From the NCBI RefSeq assembly GCF_009498455.1, contig NZ_CP045644.1, positions 3,227,001 to 3,291,000 of the forward strand: a stretch of 64,000 nt of DNA, in the 5' to 3' direction. The stretch is from Variovorax paradoxus (lineage in GTDB: Bacteria; Pseudomonadota; Gammaproteobacteria; Burkholderiales; Burkholderiaceae_C). Of this stretch, positions 36,123 through 45,715 are shown one piece after another. The position numbers and the translations under genes are program-made. The notes beneath the pieces are model-generated. The model did not search any database, was not told the DNA's origin, and saw nothing but the letters and a program-made list of their open reading frames with translations. Position 1 is the stretch's first letter. Each line of letters begins with the position of its first letter.

Positions 36123-37418
36123 ATGTCGTCGAACCAACTTCTCGAGCAACCCCGGCTGGCCTCCGCATCGGCACCCTGCCGCCGCGTGGGCGATGGCGCG
36201 CAGCACCATTTCTTCGGCTACTACAACAAGAGCGCCTGGGACCGCAGCGGGCGCTACCTGCTGGCGCAGCAGGTGCCCTGGATGGACGCCGAACTCACAC
36301 CGACGGCCGCCGCCCGCATCGGCTACTTCGACCTGCAGGACAACGACCGCTTCCATGCGGTCGGCGACACCACGGCGTGGAACTGGCAGATGGGCAGCCA
36401 GCTGCAGTGGCTCGACGGCGCGCCGGGGCGACAGCTGATCTACAACAGCCGCACCGGCGATGCGCAGGCGTTCTACCCCGGCTTCGGTGCCACCGTGCTC
36501 GACGTCGACACCGGCGCCAGGCGCGTGCTGCCCTTGCCGATCTACGTGGTGGCGCCCGACAGCCGCTATGCACTGAGCGTGGATTACCGGCGCCTGTACA
36601 TCACGCACCCGACCATCGGCTACAGCGAAGCCGGCGGGCCGTTCGACCTGCCGCTGGCACCAGCCGACGACGGCATCCATGCGACCGACCTGGCCACGGG
36701 CGCGGCGCGGCTGCTGTTGAGCTACCAGGACCTGCGCCAGTTTCATCCGCGCGCGTCGATGGACAAGGCGATCCACTGGGTGAGCCACATCGAGATCAAC
36801 CCGTCGTCCTCGCGCGTGCTGTTCCTGCACCGCTGGACCGAACGCGTCGAGGACGAGACCTGCTTTCTGCACCGACTCCTCACGATGAACCCGGACGGCT
36901 CCGACCTGCGCCTGCTGGAGTGCTCCGACCACCCGCTGCCGCAGCTCGCCGACGGCTTCGACCCCACGGCCGTGGGCACCTTCGACTACGAGAAGTCCGA
37001 ATACCAGATCTCGCACCCGCTGTGGCAGGACGACGACCACATCATCGTGTGGGGCCCGCACGCCGGAAAGATCCACTACCACCTGTACCGCGACCGCGTG
37101 GGCGGGGAGGTCCGCGTGATCGGCGACGGCGTGCTGGTGGAGAACGGCCACATGACCTTCTCGCCGGTGAACAAGCGCTGGTTGCTGAGCGACACCTACC
37201 CCGACGCACAGACGCACGAGCGCGTGCTGTTCCTGTTCGACATGGAAACCGGCCGTCGCCACGACCTGGGCAGCTTCTACGCCTCGCCTGAGCTGAGCAA
37301 GGAGAACCGGTGCGACCTGCATCCGCGCTGGCGCCGCGACGGCCAGCAGGTCTGCATCGACTCCGTGCACGCGTCGCAGCGGCAGATGTACATCGTGGAC
37401 GTGTCCGCGATCGTGTGA
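36123..37418 (+). CDS. Beta-propeller protein resembling oligogalacturonate lyases
   Basis: The 431-residue protein has WD40-like propeller repeats, for example HFFGYYNKSAWDRSGRYLL, DDDHIIVWGPHAGKIHY, and FSPVNKRWLLSDTYPDA. The pattern of Asp/His-rich loops resembles the oligogalacturonate lyase (PF14583) propeller, which cleaves unsaturated galacturonate oligomers with a metal. There is no signal peptide, so it is cytosolic. It is co-transcribed with a Bug protein and under a divergent LysR. The exact substrate is unknown; the lyase name is a resemblance only. Confidence 0.6.
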   Translation: MSSNQLLEQPRLASASAPCRRVGDGAQHHFFGYYNKSAWDRSGRYLLAQQVPWMDAELTPTAAARIGYFDLQDNDRFHAVGDTTAWNWQMGSQLQWLDGAPGRQLIYNSRTGDAQAFYPGFGATVLDVDTGARRVLPLPIYVVAPDSRYALSVDYRRLYITHPTIGYSEAGGPFDLPLAPADDGIHATDLATGAARLLLSYQDLRQFHPRASMDKAIHWVSHIEINPSSSRVLFLHRWTERVEDETCFLHRLLTMNPDGSDLRLLECSDHPLPQLADGFDPTAVGTFDYEKSEYQISHPLWQDDDHIIVWGPHAGKIHYHLYRDRVGGEVRVIGDGVLVENGHMTFSPVNKRWLLSDTYPDAQTHERVLFLFDMETGRRHDLGSFYASPELSKENRCDLHPRWRRDGQQVCIDSVHASQRQMYIVDVSAIV

Positions 37419-37473
37419 GCCCGCGGCCCCATGCATGCCGATGGCTTCGCGCATGCACTGGCCTTGGCCTTCC

Positions 37474-37968
37474 CTAGATCTTGATGCCCGTCGTCCGGAT
37501 GAGTTTGCCGAAGTACTCGTGGTCGCGCTGCATCGCCTGCGCGAACTCCGGGGCATCCAGGTAGGCGAAGCCGAGGTTGAGTTTGTCCAGGCCCTGGCGC
37601 AACGCCGGGTCGTCGGCCGTCTTGCGTGCCACCTGGCGCAACACTTCCACCACGGCAGGCGGTGTGGCCTTGTGCACCGCCAGGCCGCGCCAGGTTCCCA
37701 ATGCCAGGTCGATCTTGCGTTCCTTGAACGTCGGCACGTTGCCGAAAGCCGGGATGCGCTGGTCGGCCATGATGCCGAGCATCTTGAGTTTGCCGCCCAG
37801 CACGTGCGGGCCGACTTCGGCCGGGCTCACGTCCAGCGCATCGATGTGTCCACCGAGCAATGCCACGACGGCGGGTGCCGCTCCCGAGTACGGGACATGG
37901 TTGAACTTGATGCCCGTCTTGTCTTCGACCAGCGCCTTGGCAGCTTCGAAGGCAAGGTTGACCGGTGG
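37474..37968 (-). pseudogene. Bug-family protein, N-terminus missing
   Basis: The C-terminal 160 residues or so of a Bug protein in an open minus-strand frame (FEAAKALVEDKTGIKFNHVPY to HEYFGKLIRTTGIKI). The signal peptide and first domain are absent. At about 37955-37968 the homology ends exactly where a broken plus-strand Rieske gene begins. Confidence 0.75.
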
Positions 37969-38376
37969 TTCCGCTACGACTTCCACGTTCCCGGTGTGCT
38001 GCTGCTCGATGCGGGCGTCAAGTCGGCCTCGACCCCCGACGACGACATGGCAGGCGCCCTGCAGTTCCACAGCTGCCAGGCCATCACGCCGGAGACTGCG
38101 AAGTCGACGCACTACTTCTTCATGCAGGCCCACAACTTCCGGCTTCACGATGCCGTGGTCACCGAGTCGATCGACCAGAGCCAGAAACGGGCCTTCATTG
38201 AGGACAAGCAGATCCTCGAGGCACAGCAGCGAATGATCGACAGCTCGCCCGAGTCGCCGATGGTCGCCATGGCGGCGGACGCCGGGCTCATGCAATACCG
38301 CCGGCTGCTTGGTGAGCTGATCGACCAGGAGAACAAGACGCACGCGGTCATTCCCCTGGTGCCGCTCGCGACCTGA
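37954..38376 (+). pseudogene. Rieske oxygenase, C-terminal 140 residues only
   Basis: A plus-strand open frame from about 37954 (KVDRWFRYDFHVPGVLLLD) to the stop at 38376. It matches the C-terminal catalytic half of the Rieske proteins in this window (HSCQAITPETAKSTHYFFM, EDKQILEAQQRMID). The Rieske cluster and iron ligands are absent, so it is inactive. It leads into a Bug gene that was probably its operon partner. Confidence 0.8.
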
Positions 38377-38410
38377 TGTTTCGCCGACCTGCAACAACCG
38401 GAGACCCTCT

Positions 38411-39400
38411 ATGAATTTTCCCCGCTTCAGGCACGCAGCAGCCGCGGCGTTGCTCGCGACCACCAGTGCCATGGCCTGTGCCCAGAGTGCCCAGGGTGCC
38501 CACTTTCCTGCCAAGCCGATCACGATCGTTGTGCCCTTTCCCGCCGGTGGTGTGACCGATCAACTCGCACGCGGCATCGGCCAGAAAATGTCTGAGAGCC
38601 TCAAGGTCCCGGTCGTCGTGGACAACCGGCCCGGCGCCGGCGCGCAGATTGCCGCCAATGTCGTCAAGCAAGCGCCCGCCGATGGCTATACGCTCTTCAT
38701 TGGTGACATCGGCTCCTTTGCACTCAACGGGAATCTGTATGCCAGGCTGAGCTACGACCCGCTGAAAGATTTCACGCCCCTCGCTCGCCTGGCCCTCGCG
38801 CCAGCGCTTCTGGTCGTCAATGCCGACAGCCCGTACAAGGCCGCCGCTGACCTGGTCTCAGCCGTGAAGACAAAGCCGGGTGGCGTGAGCATCGCGTCGC
38901 AGAGTACGGGCTCGGGCGGGCATCTGTTCGCGGAAATGCTGCGCGACAAGACCAAGGGCTCGGTCAACCATGTGCCGTACCGAGGCTCATCGCCCGCGTT
39001 GATCGATCTGGTCGGCAACCAGGTCGAGGTCTTCTTCGATCCCATGATCACGAGCGGCCCGTTCGTCAAGGACGGCAAGCTCAGGGCACTGGCGATTGGC
39101 GCTGACAAGCGCTCGTCCCAGTTCCCGAACGTGCCCACGCTGGCCGAAGTCGGCCTGGGTGACATCAATCTGGTGGCTTGGTTCGGAATGGCCGTCAAGA
39201 CCGGAACCCCGCCGGCCGTGGTCTCGGTGCTCAGCAACGAGATCGTCAAGGCCATGCACTCGCCGGAGCTCAGCAGGAAGTTCACCGACCAGGGACTGGA
39301 GGTCGCACCGATGACGCATGCGCAGTTCGGCCCGTTCGTGAAGGACGAGATCGCGCGCTGGGGTCTGGTGATTAAGAACGCCAGCATCAAGCTCGAGTAG
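38411..39400 (+). CDS. Bug/TctC-family solute-binding protein
   Basis: The 329-residue exported protein has a signal peptide MNFPRFRHAAAAALLATTSA and Bug motifs FPAGGVTDQLARGIG, VVDNRPGAGAQIAANVV, and ADGYTLFIGDIG. It follows the truncated Rieske gene by 34 nt, and no other gene is in its transcript. It may be functional even though its oxygenase partner is broken. Confidence 0.92.
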   Translation: MNFPRFRHAAAAALLATTSAMACAQSAQGAHFPAKPITIVVPFPAGGVTDQLARGIGQKMSESLKVPVVVDNRPGAGAQIAANVVKQAPADGYTLFIGDIGSFALNGNLYARLSYDPLKDFTPLARLALAPALLVVNADSPYKAAADLVSAVKTKPGGVSIASQSTGSGGHLFAEMLRDKTKGSVNHVPYRGSSPALIDLVGNQVEVFFDPMITSGPFVKDGKLRALAIGADKRSSQFPNVPTLAEVGLGDINLVAWFGMAVKTGTPPAVVSVLSNEIVKAMHSPELSRKFTDQGLEVAPMTHAQFGPFVKDEIARWGLVIKNASIKLE

Positions 39401-39741
39401 AACGATGCTGCAGCTGCGAGTCAGTCCGAAATCGATCGGGCGCCCGGCGGATGAAAACCTGGCGTCTGGATGATGATGCAAGAGATCGTTTTCCCAATCC
39501 CGAAATGAGGACGAGAGCGAGGGGCAGTCTATGGCCGGGCCTGCCTCACGTTTCAGCCAACTGCGCTTCAGCATCGGGCACTGCGCCGCCCGTCTCATTG
39601 CAACTCAGGGCGTCCGCGGCAGTTCGAGGTGTCGGCAACTTGACGTGCGTCGGTGCCGAAGCGCCTTGTCTTGAGCGGTGCAGCGAACCTCTGTGTGCGC
39701 TACGAAGCACCTGTGTCGCTCGAGGGCGTACAGCGGCAGCA
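39401..39741. other. Intergenic stretch without a clear gene
   Basis: 341 nt. A plus-strand frame at about 39530-39675 (MAGPASRFSQLRFSIGHCAARLI) has the look of an N-terminal fragment of a helical regulator, but it is not recognisable as a gene. Confidence 0.4.
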
Positions 39742-40215
39742 CTACCCCTTGCGCTGCGCCGCGACCTTGCGCAACAGTTCCATGAGCACGGCTTGTTCCA
39801 CCTTCGTGAGGTGGCGCAGAAGGTCGCTCTCCATCGTGACTGCCACGTGCAAGGTCTTTCGTACCAGCGCATCACCTTCGGGTCTGAGTTGCAGATGCTG
39901 TAGCCGCTTGTCCTGGCCACTCTGCGTTTTGACGATCCAGCCGCGTTCAGCCAGACGATCCAACAGGAGCGACATTCGCGCCGCAGTGGTGCCGAGGCTG
40001 GCGCACAACTGTTTCCCTGTCGCGCCCGGATTGGAACTCAGCAGGACGAGGATCGTGAATTCGACTTGAGAGATGTTGAAGGGCCGTCCGATCGCGCGTT
40101 GGAAGACCTTCGAACTGGGGATGCTCGCTTGAGCGATGTTGTAGCCCAGCAGGGTTTGCATCCGCGAATGGTCGAGGCCTCCCGGAAGTTCCAAGTTGTC
40201 GGTTTCGGCGGTCAT
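39742..40215 (-). CDS. MarR family transcriptional regulator
   Basis: The 157-residue regulator has a winged helix with FNISQVEFTILVLLSSNPGATGKQLCASLGTTAARMSLLLDRLAE, then QSGQDKRLQHLQLRPEG. It is divergent from a tannase/feruloyl-esterase gene, with a 245-nt region between them containing a TTAGT-N7-ACTAA dyad (40313-40329). It probably represses the esterase pair. Confidence 0.9.
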   Translation of the reverse strand: MTAETDNLELPGGLDHSRMQTLLGYNIAQASIPSSKVFQRAIGRPFNISQVEFTILVLLSSNPGATGKQLCASLGTTAARMSLLLDRLAERGWIVKTQSGQDKRLQHLQLRPEGDALVRKTLHVAVTMESDLLRHLTKVEQAVLMELLRKVAAQRKG

Positions 40216-40312
40216 CTTGGAAGTCTAAAGGCCGCCTCCTCGGGGTGCTGCCGGTGCCAGTTCCTCCGCGGGTTTTTACCCGTGCGACGGCTTGAGCAGG
40301 TCGATACATTGG

Positions 40313-40329
40313 TTAGTGTTGATAACTAA
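40313..40329. promoter_or_regulatory. Candidate MarR operator, TTAGT-N7-ACTAA
   Basis: A 5-bp inverted repeat with a 7-nt spacer lies in the divergent promoter region. It shares a TATCAAC core, read on the opposite strand, with the dyad near 30.5 kb. Confidence 0.4.
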
Positions 40330-40460
40330 TTTTCCGATGAAAAAATGCATATAGCCTTTCATGTTTAGGCGATATGTCGGGATTAATTGTTATTAAAAGA
40401 AAGTATCAACGAAGCACTTCGAAGATTGGTGCTCATGACCTCAAACGGAGACAAACGAAA

Positions 40461-42266
40461 ATGACGACGACTTTTCACCCGCCCAGGATGGCGGGCGCCG
40501 TAGTGCTCGCCGCAATGACGATGACCTTGGTCGCCTGTGGAGGCGGGGGGGACACTTCTTCCCCTGGCTTCGCCTTTTTGCCACCTCTGGCAACAACACC
40601 GCCGTCATCCCCGCCCACCACGGCTGGCCCGCCTGTGGCTCCAACGGGCTTGCCGCAACTGACCGCGGCCATCGGCGCCGAGTTCAAGGGCGCATGCGGC
40701 GATCTGACCGCGTTCACCTATGACAAGGTCACCCTCACGTCTGCCACGGTGGCCGCCGCCGGTGCGCAAAAGGTCGCTGGTCGAGACATCGCGGCGCATT
40801 GCGTGGTGACGGGCAAGATGAACGAGCGCGTCAGCGCGGTGGACGGTCAGACCTACGCCATCGGCTTCCAGATGCGGTTGCCTCTGAGCTGGAATGGCCG
40901 CTACCTCTATCAAGGCAATGGCGGCACAGACGGCAGCGTCAGTGCTGCCGTGGGCAGCGTGGGAAGCGGCGGGCCGCTGACAAACGCACTGGATCGCGGC
41001 TTCGCGGTGATCTCGTCGGACGCAGGCCACAGCGCTGCGCAAAACCCGCTGTTTGGGCTGGACCCGCAGGCGCGCATTGACTACGGCTACGGCGCAGTGA
41101 AGAGCCTGACGCCGATGGCGAAGGCTTTGATCAAAGCCGCCTATGGCAAGGGACCGGACCGGTCCTATATTGGCGGCACCTCGAACGGCGGTCGGCATGC
41201 CATGGTCGCGGCGGCGCGTTTTGCGAACGACTACGACGGCGTGCTTGCGAATTCGCCAGGCTTCAATCTGCCCCGGGCGGCCGCCGCACAGTTGTACACG
41301 GCCCAGCAATTCCACAAGGTCGCCACCGACCCGCTGGACCTGGAGACGGGCTTCACGCAACAAGAGCGCAACCTCGTGGCGCAAAAAATCCTGGACAAAT
41401 GCGATGCCCTCGACGGCTCGGCCGATGGCCTTGTACAGGACATCGAGGCTTGTCGTCCAGCATTCAACCTTTTCGCGGATGTGCCCACTTGCGCTGGCGC
41501 CCGGGACGGCTCATGTCTGACGGGCGCTCAGAAAAGCGCCATCGACGCGATGTACTTCGGTCCGGTCAACAGCCGTGGCGAGCGTCTGTACGCCACACAA
41601 CCGTATGACCCTGGGCTGGTCGGCTCTGGGTGGGCGAGCTGGAAGTTCTCGAGTTCAGTAGGGGCGGCCCGCGACCCTGTGGCGGTGGGCATCATCTTTC
41701 AGACACCGCCGGATTCCACGATTCTGGCCGATACCCGCAGCTTCGCTTTCAACTACAACTTCGACCTCGACTTCCCCAAGCTGTTCGCTACCAATGCGAC
41801 TTACACCGAGGACTCGATCTCGTTCATGACTCCGCCCAGCGCCAGCAAGCTGGGCACCTTGCGCGATCGCGGCGGCAAGATGATCGTGGTCCAGGGCGCA
41901 TCGGACGGGGTGTTCTCGATCGACGATACCAAGCGTTGGTACGACGAACTCAACGCGGAGAACGAAGGCAAAGCTGCGGGGTTCGCGCGGTTCTATCGCG
42001 TGCCGGGCATGAATCACAGCAGCGGCGGCGTCTCGACCGACCAATACGATGCCCTGGCGGTGCTGGTGGACTGGGTCGAAAAAGGAATCGCACCTGACCG
42101 GATCATTGCCACCGCGCGTGGACCGGGCAATCCGGGCGGCGCGAACAGCGCAGTGCCTGCGAGTTGGACGCCTGACCGCACGCGCCCGCTCTGTCCGTAT
42201 CCGCAGGTCGCGCGCTACAACGGCTCCGGCGATTCGGAACGCGCGGAGAGCTTCTCCTGCAAATGA
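40461..42266 (+). CDS. Tannase/feruloyl esterase family lipoprotein
   Basis: The 601-residue secreted protein is of the tannase family (PF07519). It has a lipobox-type leader (MTLVACGGGG) for membrane anchoring and a Pro/Thr linker (PPLATTPPSSPPTT). An alpha/beta-hydrolase core follows: the nucleophile serine in GGTSNGGRHAM, the aspartate region GASDGVFS, and the histidine in PGMNHSSGG. It probably hydrolyses gallate or hydroxycinnamate esters. Family assignment is firm but specificity is not. It precedes an exported M20 amidohydrolase and faces a MarR gene. Confidence 0.88.
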   Translation: MTTTFHPPRMAGAVVLAAMTMTLVACGGGGDTSSPGFAFLPPLATTPPSSPPTTAGPPVAPTGLPQLTAAIGAEFKGACGDLTAFTYDKVTLTSATVAAAGAQKVAGRDIAAHCVVTGKMNERVSAVDGQTYAIGFQMRLPLSWNGRYLYQGNGGTDGSVSAAVGSVGSGGPLTNALDRGFAVISSDAGHSAAQNPLFGLDPQARIDYGYGAVKSLTPMAKALIKAAYGKGPDRSYIGGTSNGGRHAMVAAARFANDYDGVLANSPGFNLPRAAAAQLYTAQQFHKVATDPLDLETGFTQQERNLVAQKILDKCDALDGSADGLVQDIEACRPAFNLFADVPTCAGARDGSCLTGAQKSAIDAMYFGPVNSRGERLYATQPYDPGLVGSGWASWKFSSSVGAARDPVAVGIIFQTPPDSTILADTRSFAFNYNFDLDFPKLFATNATYTEDSISFMTPPSASKLGTLRDRGGKMIVVQGASDGVFSIDDTKRWYDELNAENEGKAAGFARFYRVPGMNHSSGGVSTDQYDALAVLVDWVEKGIAPDRIIATARGPGNPGGANSAVPASWTPDRTRPLCPYPQVARYNGSGDSERAESFSCK

Positions 42267-42358
42267 GACGAGCGTGCGTGGCACGTGCAGGAAATGGTTG
42301 CATGCTCATCATGAACTACCGAAGAGCATCGCGGCGACACAAACCCCTTGGAGACGAT

Positions 42359-43696
42359 ATGCACCTACTCAAAAAATACCAGAGCCACGCTTTTGCCATC
42401 GCCATGGTGGCCAGCGCCACCATGGCGAGCGTTGCCGCAAGCACGGCGTTTGCACAATCCGCCAACCCGCATATCGGAGCGTTGGTCGACGGGATGTACC
42501 CCGCACTGGAGACGATCTACCGGGACATTCACGCGAACCCGGAACTCGCATTCAAGGAAACGCGCACGGCCGCAAGGCTCGCAACGGAGATGCGCAGCAT
42601 CGGCTTTACCGTGACCGAGAAGGTTGGCGGCACTGGCGTCGTCGCGATCTACAAGAACGGCCCGGGCCCCACAGTACTTGTGCGCACGGAACTCGATGCA
42701 CTGCCGATGGAGGAAAAGACAGGTCTGCCCTACGCCAGCAAGGTCAAGGCTGATTGGAATGGTCGCGAGACTTTCGTCGCACACAGTTGCGGACATGACA
42801 TCCACATGGCGAGTTGGATCGGAACAGCACGCACACTTGTCGCACTCAAGGACCAGTGGAAGGGCACACTGATGTTTATCGGCCAACCGGCCGAGGAAGC
42901 CGGTGGTGGTGCCAAGGCCATGCTGGCCGACGGCCTGTTCACGCGTTTTCCAAAGCCCGATTTCGCATTCGCCTTGCACTCGGACCCCATGCCCCACGGC
43001 GTCCTGGGATACCGTGCCGGTGCTACGACCTCCTCTGCGGATAGCCTCGACATCACGTTCAAAGGGCGCGGCGGGCATGGCTCGGCCCCGCACAAGTCGA
43101 TTGACCCGATCGTGATGGCGGCGCACTTCGTAACCGACGTGCAGAGCGTTGTCAGTCGCGAAAAGGATCCGGCCGAATTTGGCGTGGTGACGGTTGGCGC
43201 AATCCAAAGCGGCTCCGCGGGCAACATCATTCCTGATTCTGCGGAGCTCCGCGGCACGATTCGCAGCTACAAGCCCGAGGTGCGCGAAAAGATGCTGGAT
43301 GGCATTCGGCGCACTGCGAAGGCCGCAGCTGCGATGGCTGGAGCGCCTGAGCCCGTGGTTGCCTTCGGAGATAGTGGATCGGCGATCGTGAATGACGAGG
43401 CCGTCGTCCAACGTACGGCCGCTGCGCTCAAGGCGCAACTGGTCACGGCAAAGGTGGTCGAGGTCCCTCCGATCACTGCGAGCGAAGATTTTTCGGAATA
43501 TGTCAAAGCGGGTGTGCCGTCGATGTTCTTCTTCGTCGGAGTGAATGACCCCAGGGCCGTCGCTGAATCGTTGAAACCTGGCGGCAAGCCGGTGCCGTTC
43601 AATCACTCGCCATTTTTTGCTCCAGTGCCAGAGCCCAGCATAAAAATGGGTGTTCAGGCGATGACAACAGCTGTGTTGAGCGCGATGACCAAATGA
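42359..43696 (+). CDS. Exported M20 family amidohydrolase
   Basis: The 445-residue protein has a signal peptide (FAIAMVASATMASVAASTAFAQ) and an M20D peptidase/amidohydrolase domain: ETIYRDIHANPELAFKE, the metal ligands in RTELDALPMEE and HSCGHDIHMAS, QPAEEAGGGA, and the dimerisation domain with GRGGHGSAPHKSIDP. Related proteins hydrolyse hippurate or N-acyl amino acids. Its placement after the tannase-family esterase suggests that both act on outside conjugates of aromatic acids. The GGAG site supports ATG 42359. Confidence 0.9.
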   Translation: MHLLKKYQSHAFAIAMVASATMASVAASTAFAQSANPHIGALVDGMYPALETIYRDIHANPELAFKETRTAARLATEMRSIGFTVTEKVGGTGVVAIYKNGPGPTVLVRTELDALPMEEKTGLPYASKVKADWNGRETFVAHSCGHDIHMASWIGTARTLVALKDQWKGTLMFIGQPAEEAGGGAKAMLADGLFTRFPKPDFAFALHSDPMPHGVLGYRAGATTSSADSLDITFKGRGGHGSAPHKSIDPIVMAAHFVTDVQSVVSREKDPAEFGVVTVGAIQSGSAGNIIPDSAELRGTIRSYKPEVREKMLDGIRRTAKAAAAMAGAPEPVVAFGDSGSAIVNDEAVVQRTAAALKAQLVTAKVVEVPPITASEDFSEYVKAGVPSMFFFVGVNDPRAVAESLKPGGKPVPFNHSPFFAPVPEPSIKMGVQAMTTAVLSAMTK

Positions 43697-44062
43697 GGAT
43701 ACTCACCTGAAACCTCAGGAAATCCTTCCCCCCTGTATTGCTGCAGTCGAACGCTCTCCAGGGGTTTGACTGCACCTAATGACGGGCCCTGTCGGCAGGG
43801 GGCGTATTGCCGCCCCTCCACGCGAGGCTCAGCGTGCGCCCGCAGCGGCGCTGTGGAGCGCAACGCCTAGTTCGGCGATGCCGCCCTTCGACGCGCGATG
43901 CGTTGCTGTTCGGCCAAAGTCCAGCCGAGGTCGGTCATTCGCTCCCAACAATGCTCACCCGGCCAGCTCTGGGTTCCTTCTCGTAGCGAAATCTCTACGC
44001 TTCAGCCTGCTCGAGCCCAGCGGCACCGCCGGGAAGATCTGACCGACGCAGCGTCTCTCAAT
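43697..44062. other. Intergenic stretch without a clear gene
   Basis: 366 nt between convergent genes. A GC-rich imperfect hairpin region (GGGGGCGTATTGCCGCCCCT near 43798) could act as a terminator. No coding frame is supported. Confidence 0.4.
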
Positions 44063-45700
44063 CTACGGCGTTTGCGAGCCCCAGGCCGGGCTGAACGGCG
44101 CGGCCCGCTCTTCCAGCACCGCATAGCCGATCGCGCACAGGTGCGAGTGCACGCGCTGCAGCTCGCTGATCAGGTCCAGGTGCAGCCCGCTGGTGTCCAC
44201 GCTTTCACGCGTGTTGCCCGCGTAGCGCACCAGGTGCGTGTTCGCAAAGGCGCGCTCGAGTTCGCGAAAGCGCTGCTCTTCATCGACCAGCTCGCGCGCA
44301 TCGCGTTGCTGCCGGCCGAGGAACACGCCCAGGCTCAGGCTCAGGGTGGTCATCAAGCGCGCATGCAGTTCGTTCACCTCGGTGAGGCCGGCGACGGACA
44401 TGCGCCGTCCCGGCCGGATCTTGCGCTCCTCGACATCCAGCAGCACGCGTTCCGCGATGTCGGCCACCTGTTCCATGTTGATCGCGAACGCCAAAATTTC
44501 TCCGCGTCGGCGCTGCTCGTCGAGGCTGAGGGCTTCCGGCGCCAGGCGGGCCAGATAAGCCTTGATCGCCGAGCAGAGGGTGTCGACCGTGTCGTCCAGT
44601 GCCCGCAGGCGCTCTGGCAGCCCGAGGTCGTTGTCCTGCAGCGCGGCCGGAATGCCGCGCAACATGGTCTCCACCACATCGGCCTGGTACACCGCCTCGC
44701 GCACCGCGCACGACAACGCCAGGTGCGGCGTCGGCAGCGCGCTCGCGGCAAGGTGCGGGGTGCGCGCGCCTTCCTTCGGCGCGGTGGGAGAAGGCAGGCA
44801 TCGCTGAACGAATGCCGACACCTGCGTGGTGAGGCCGATGAACACCAGCGCCACCACGACGTTGAACGCGAGGTGAAAGCCCAGGATGTGCGCCGCGGCA
44901 TCGGACCCCGCGGCCTCGGCCCACGCCAGCAGCGCGGGCACGAACGGCATGACCAGCGCCACGCCGCCCAGCTTGAACACCAGGTTGCCCAGCGGCACGC
45001 GGCGCGCTTCGAGCTTGGCCGTGGCCGTGGTCAGCACGCCCAGCAGCCCGCTGCCCACGTTGGCACCGAGCACCAGGCCCAGCGCGGCGCTCGCCGGCAG
45101 CAAGTCGGCGGTCGCAAGCACGGCGGTGAGCAGCACGATGGCCAGGCTGGAATAGGCCACCAGTGTCAACGCGGCGCCGACTGTGATGGCCAGTGCCACG
45201 TCACCGCCCAGGCCGGCGAGCATGCCTTGCAGCGCGCTCATGTGGGTGAGTTCCATCGTCGAGGCGCGCACCAGCTTGAGCGCCAGCATCACGAGCCCCA
45301 GGCCCACGAAGATGCGCCCCATCTCGCTCTGGCGCCGGGCCACCGTCATCACCACGCCCACCAGGATGCACAGCGGCGACAGCCACGACAGGTCGAGCGA
45401 CAGCGCGAGCGCGACCAGGCTGGTGCCGATGTCGGCGCCCAGCATCATCGCCAACGCCAGCGGCAACGCTAGCACGCGCTCGGCCACGAAGGACGCGGCC
45501 ATCAGCGAGGTCGCCGTGCTCGACTGCACGACCGCCGTCACGCCCAGGCCCGCTGTCAGCGCGGCAAAGCGGTTGCCGACGGCGCGTGCGAGCAGGTAGC
45601 GCAGGTTCGCGCCAAAGGCCTGCAGCACGCCGGCGCGCACGAGCTGGGTGCCCCACACCAGCAACGCGATGGCTGCAACGAGCTCAAGCAGTCGGGTCAT
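44063..45700 (-). CDS. Na/Pi cotransporter family protein with PhoU-like C-terminus
   Basis: The 545-residue inner-membrane protein has a membrane domain of two repeats with the QSST motif (VVQSSTATSL) and GANVGSGLLG. A cytoplasmic PhoU-like helical region follows from about residue 330 (LDDTVDTLCSAIKAYLARL). It lies 15 nt after the Bug gene of the phosphonoacetate operon. Its likely role there is moving the phosphate released from phosphonoacetate; direction is unknown. Confidence 0.88.
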   Translation of the reverse strand: MTRLLELVAAIALLVWGTQLVRAGVLQAFGANLRYLLARAVGNRFAALTAGLGVTAVVQSSTATSLMAASFVAERVLALPLALAMMLGADIGTSLVALALSLDLSWLSPLCILVGVVMTVARRQSEMGRIFVGLGLVMLALKLVRASTMELTHMSALQGMLAGLGGDVALAITVGAALTLVAYSSLAIVLLTAVLATADLLPASAALGLVLGANVGSGLLGVLTTATAKLEARRVPLGNLVFKLGGVALVMPFVPALLAWAEAAGSDAAAHILGFHLAFNVVVALVFIGLTTQVSAFVQRCLPSPTAPKEGARTPHLAASALPTPHLALSCAVREAVYQADVVETMLRGIPAALQDNDLGLPERLRALDDTVDTLCSAIKAYLARLAPEALSLDEQRRRGEILAFAINMEQVADIAERVLLDVEERKIRPGRRMSVAGLTEVNELHARLMTTLSLSLGVFLGRQQRDARELVDEEQRFRELERAFANTHLVRYAGNTRESVDTSGLHLDLISELQRVHSHLCAIGYAVLEERAAPFSPAWGSQTP

Positions 45701-45715
45701 CGTGCCGTGCGCCCC

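Noticed and set aside
43798..43830. Clean rho-independent terminator
   Set aside because: The GC-rich hairpin is imperfect and has no T run, so it is mentioned only as a possibility in the intergenic entry.
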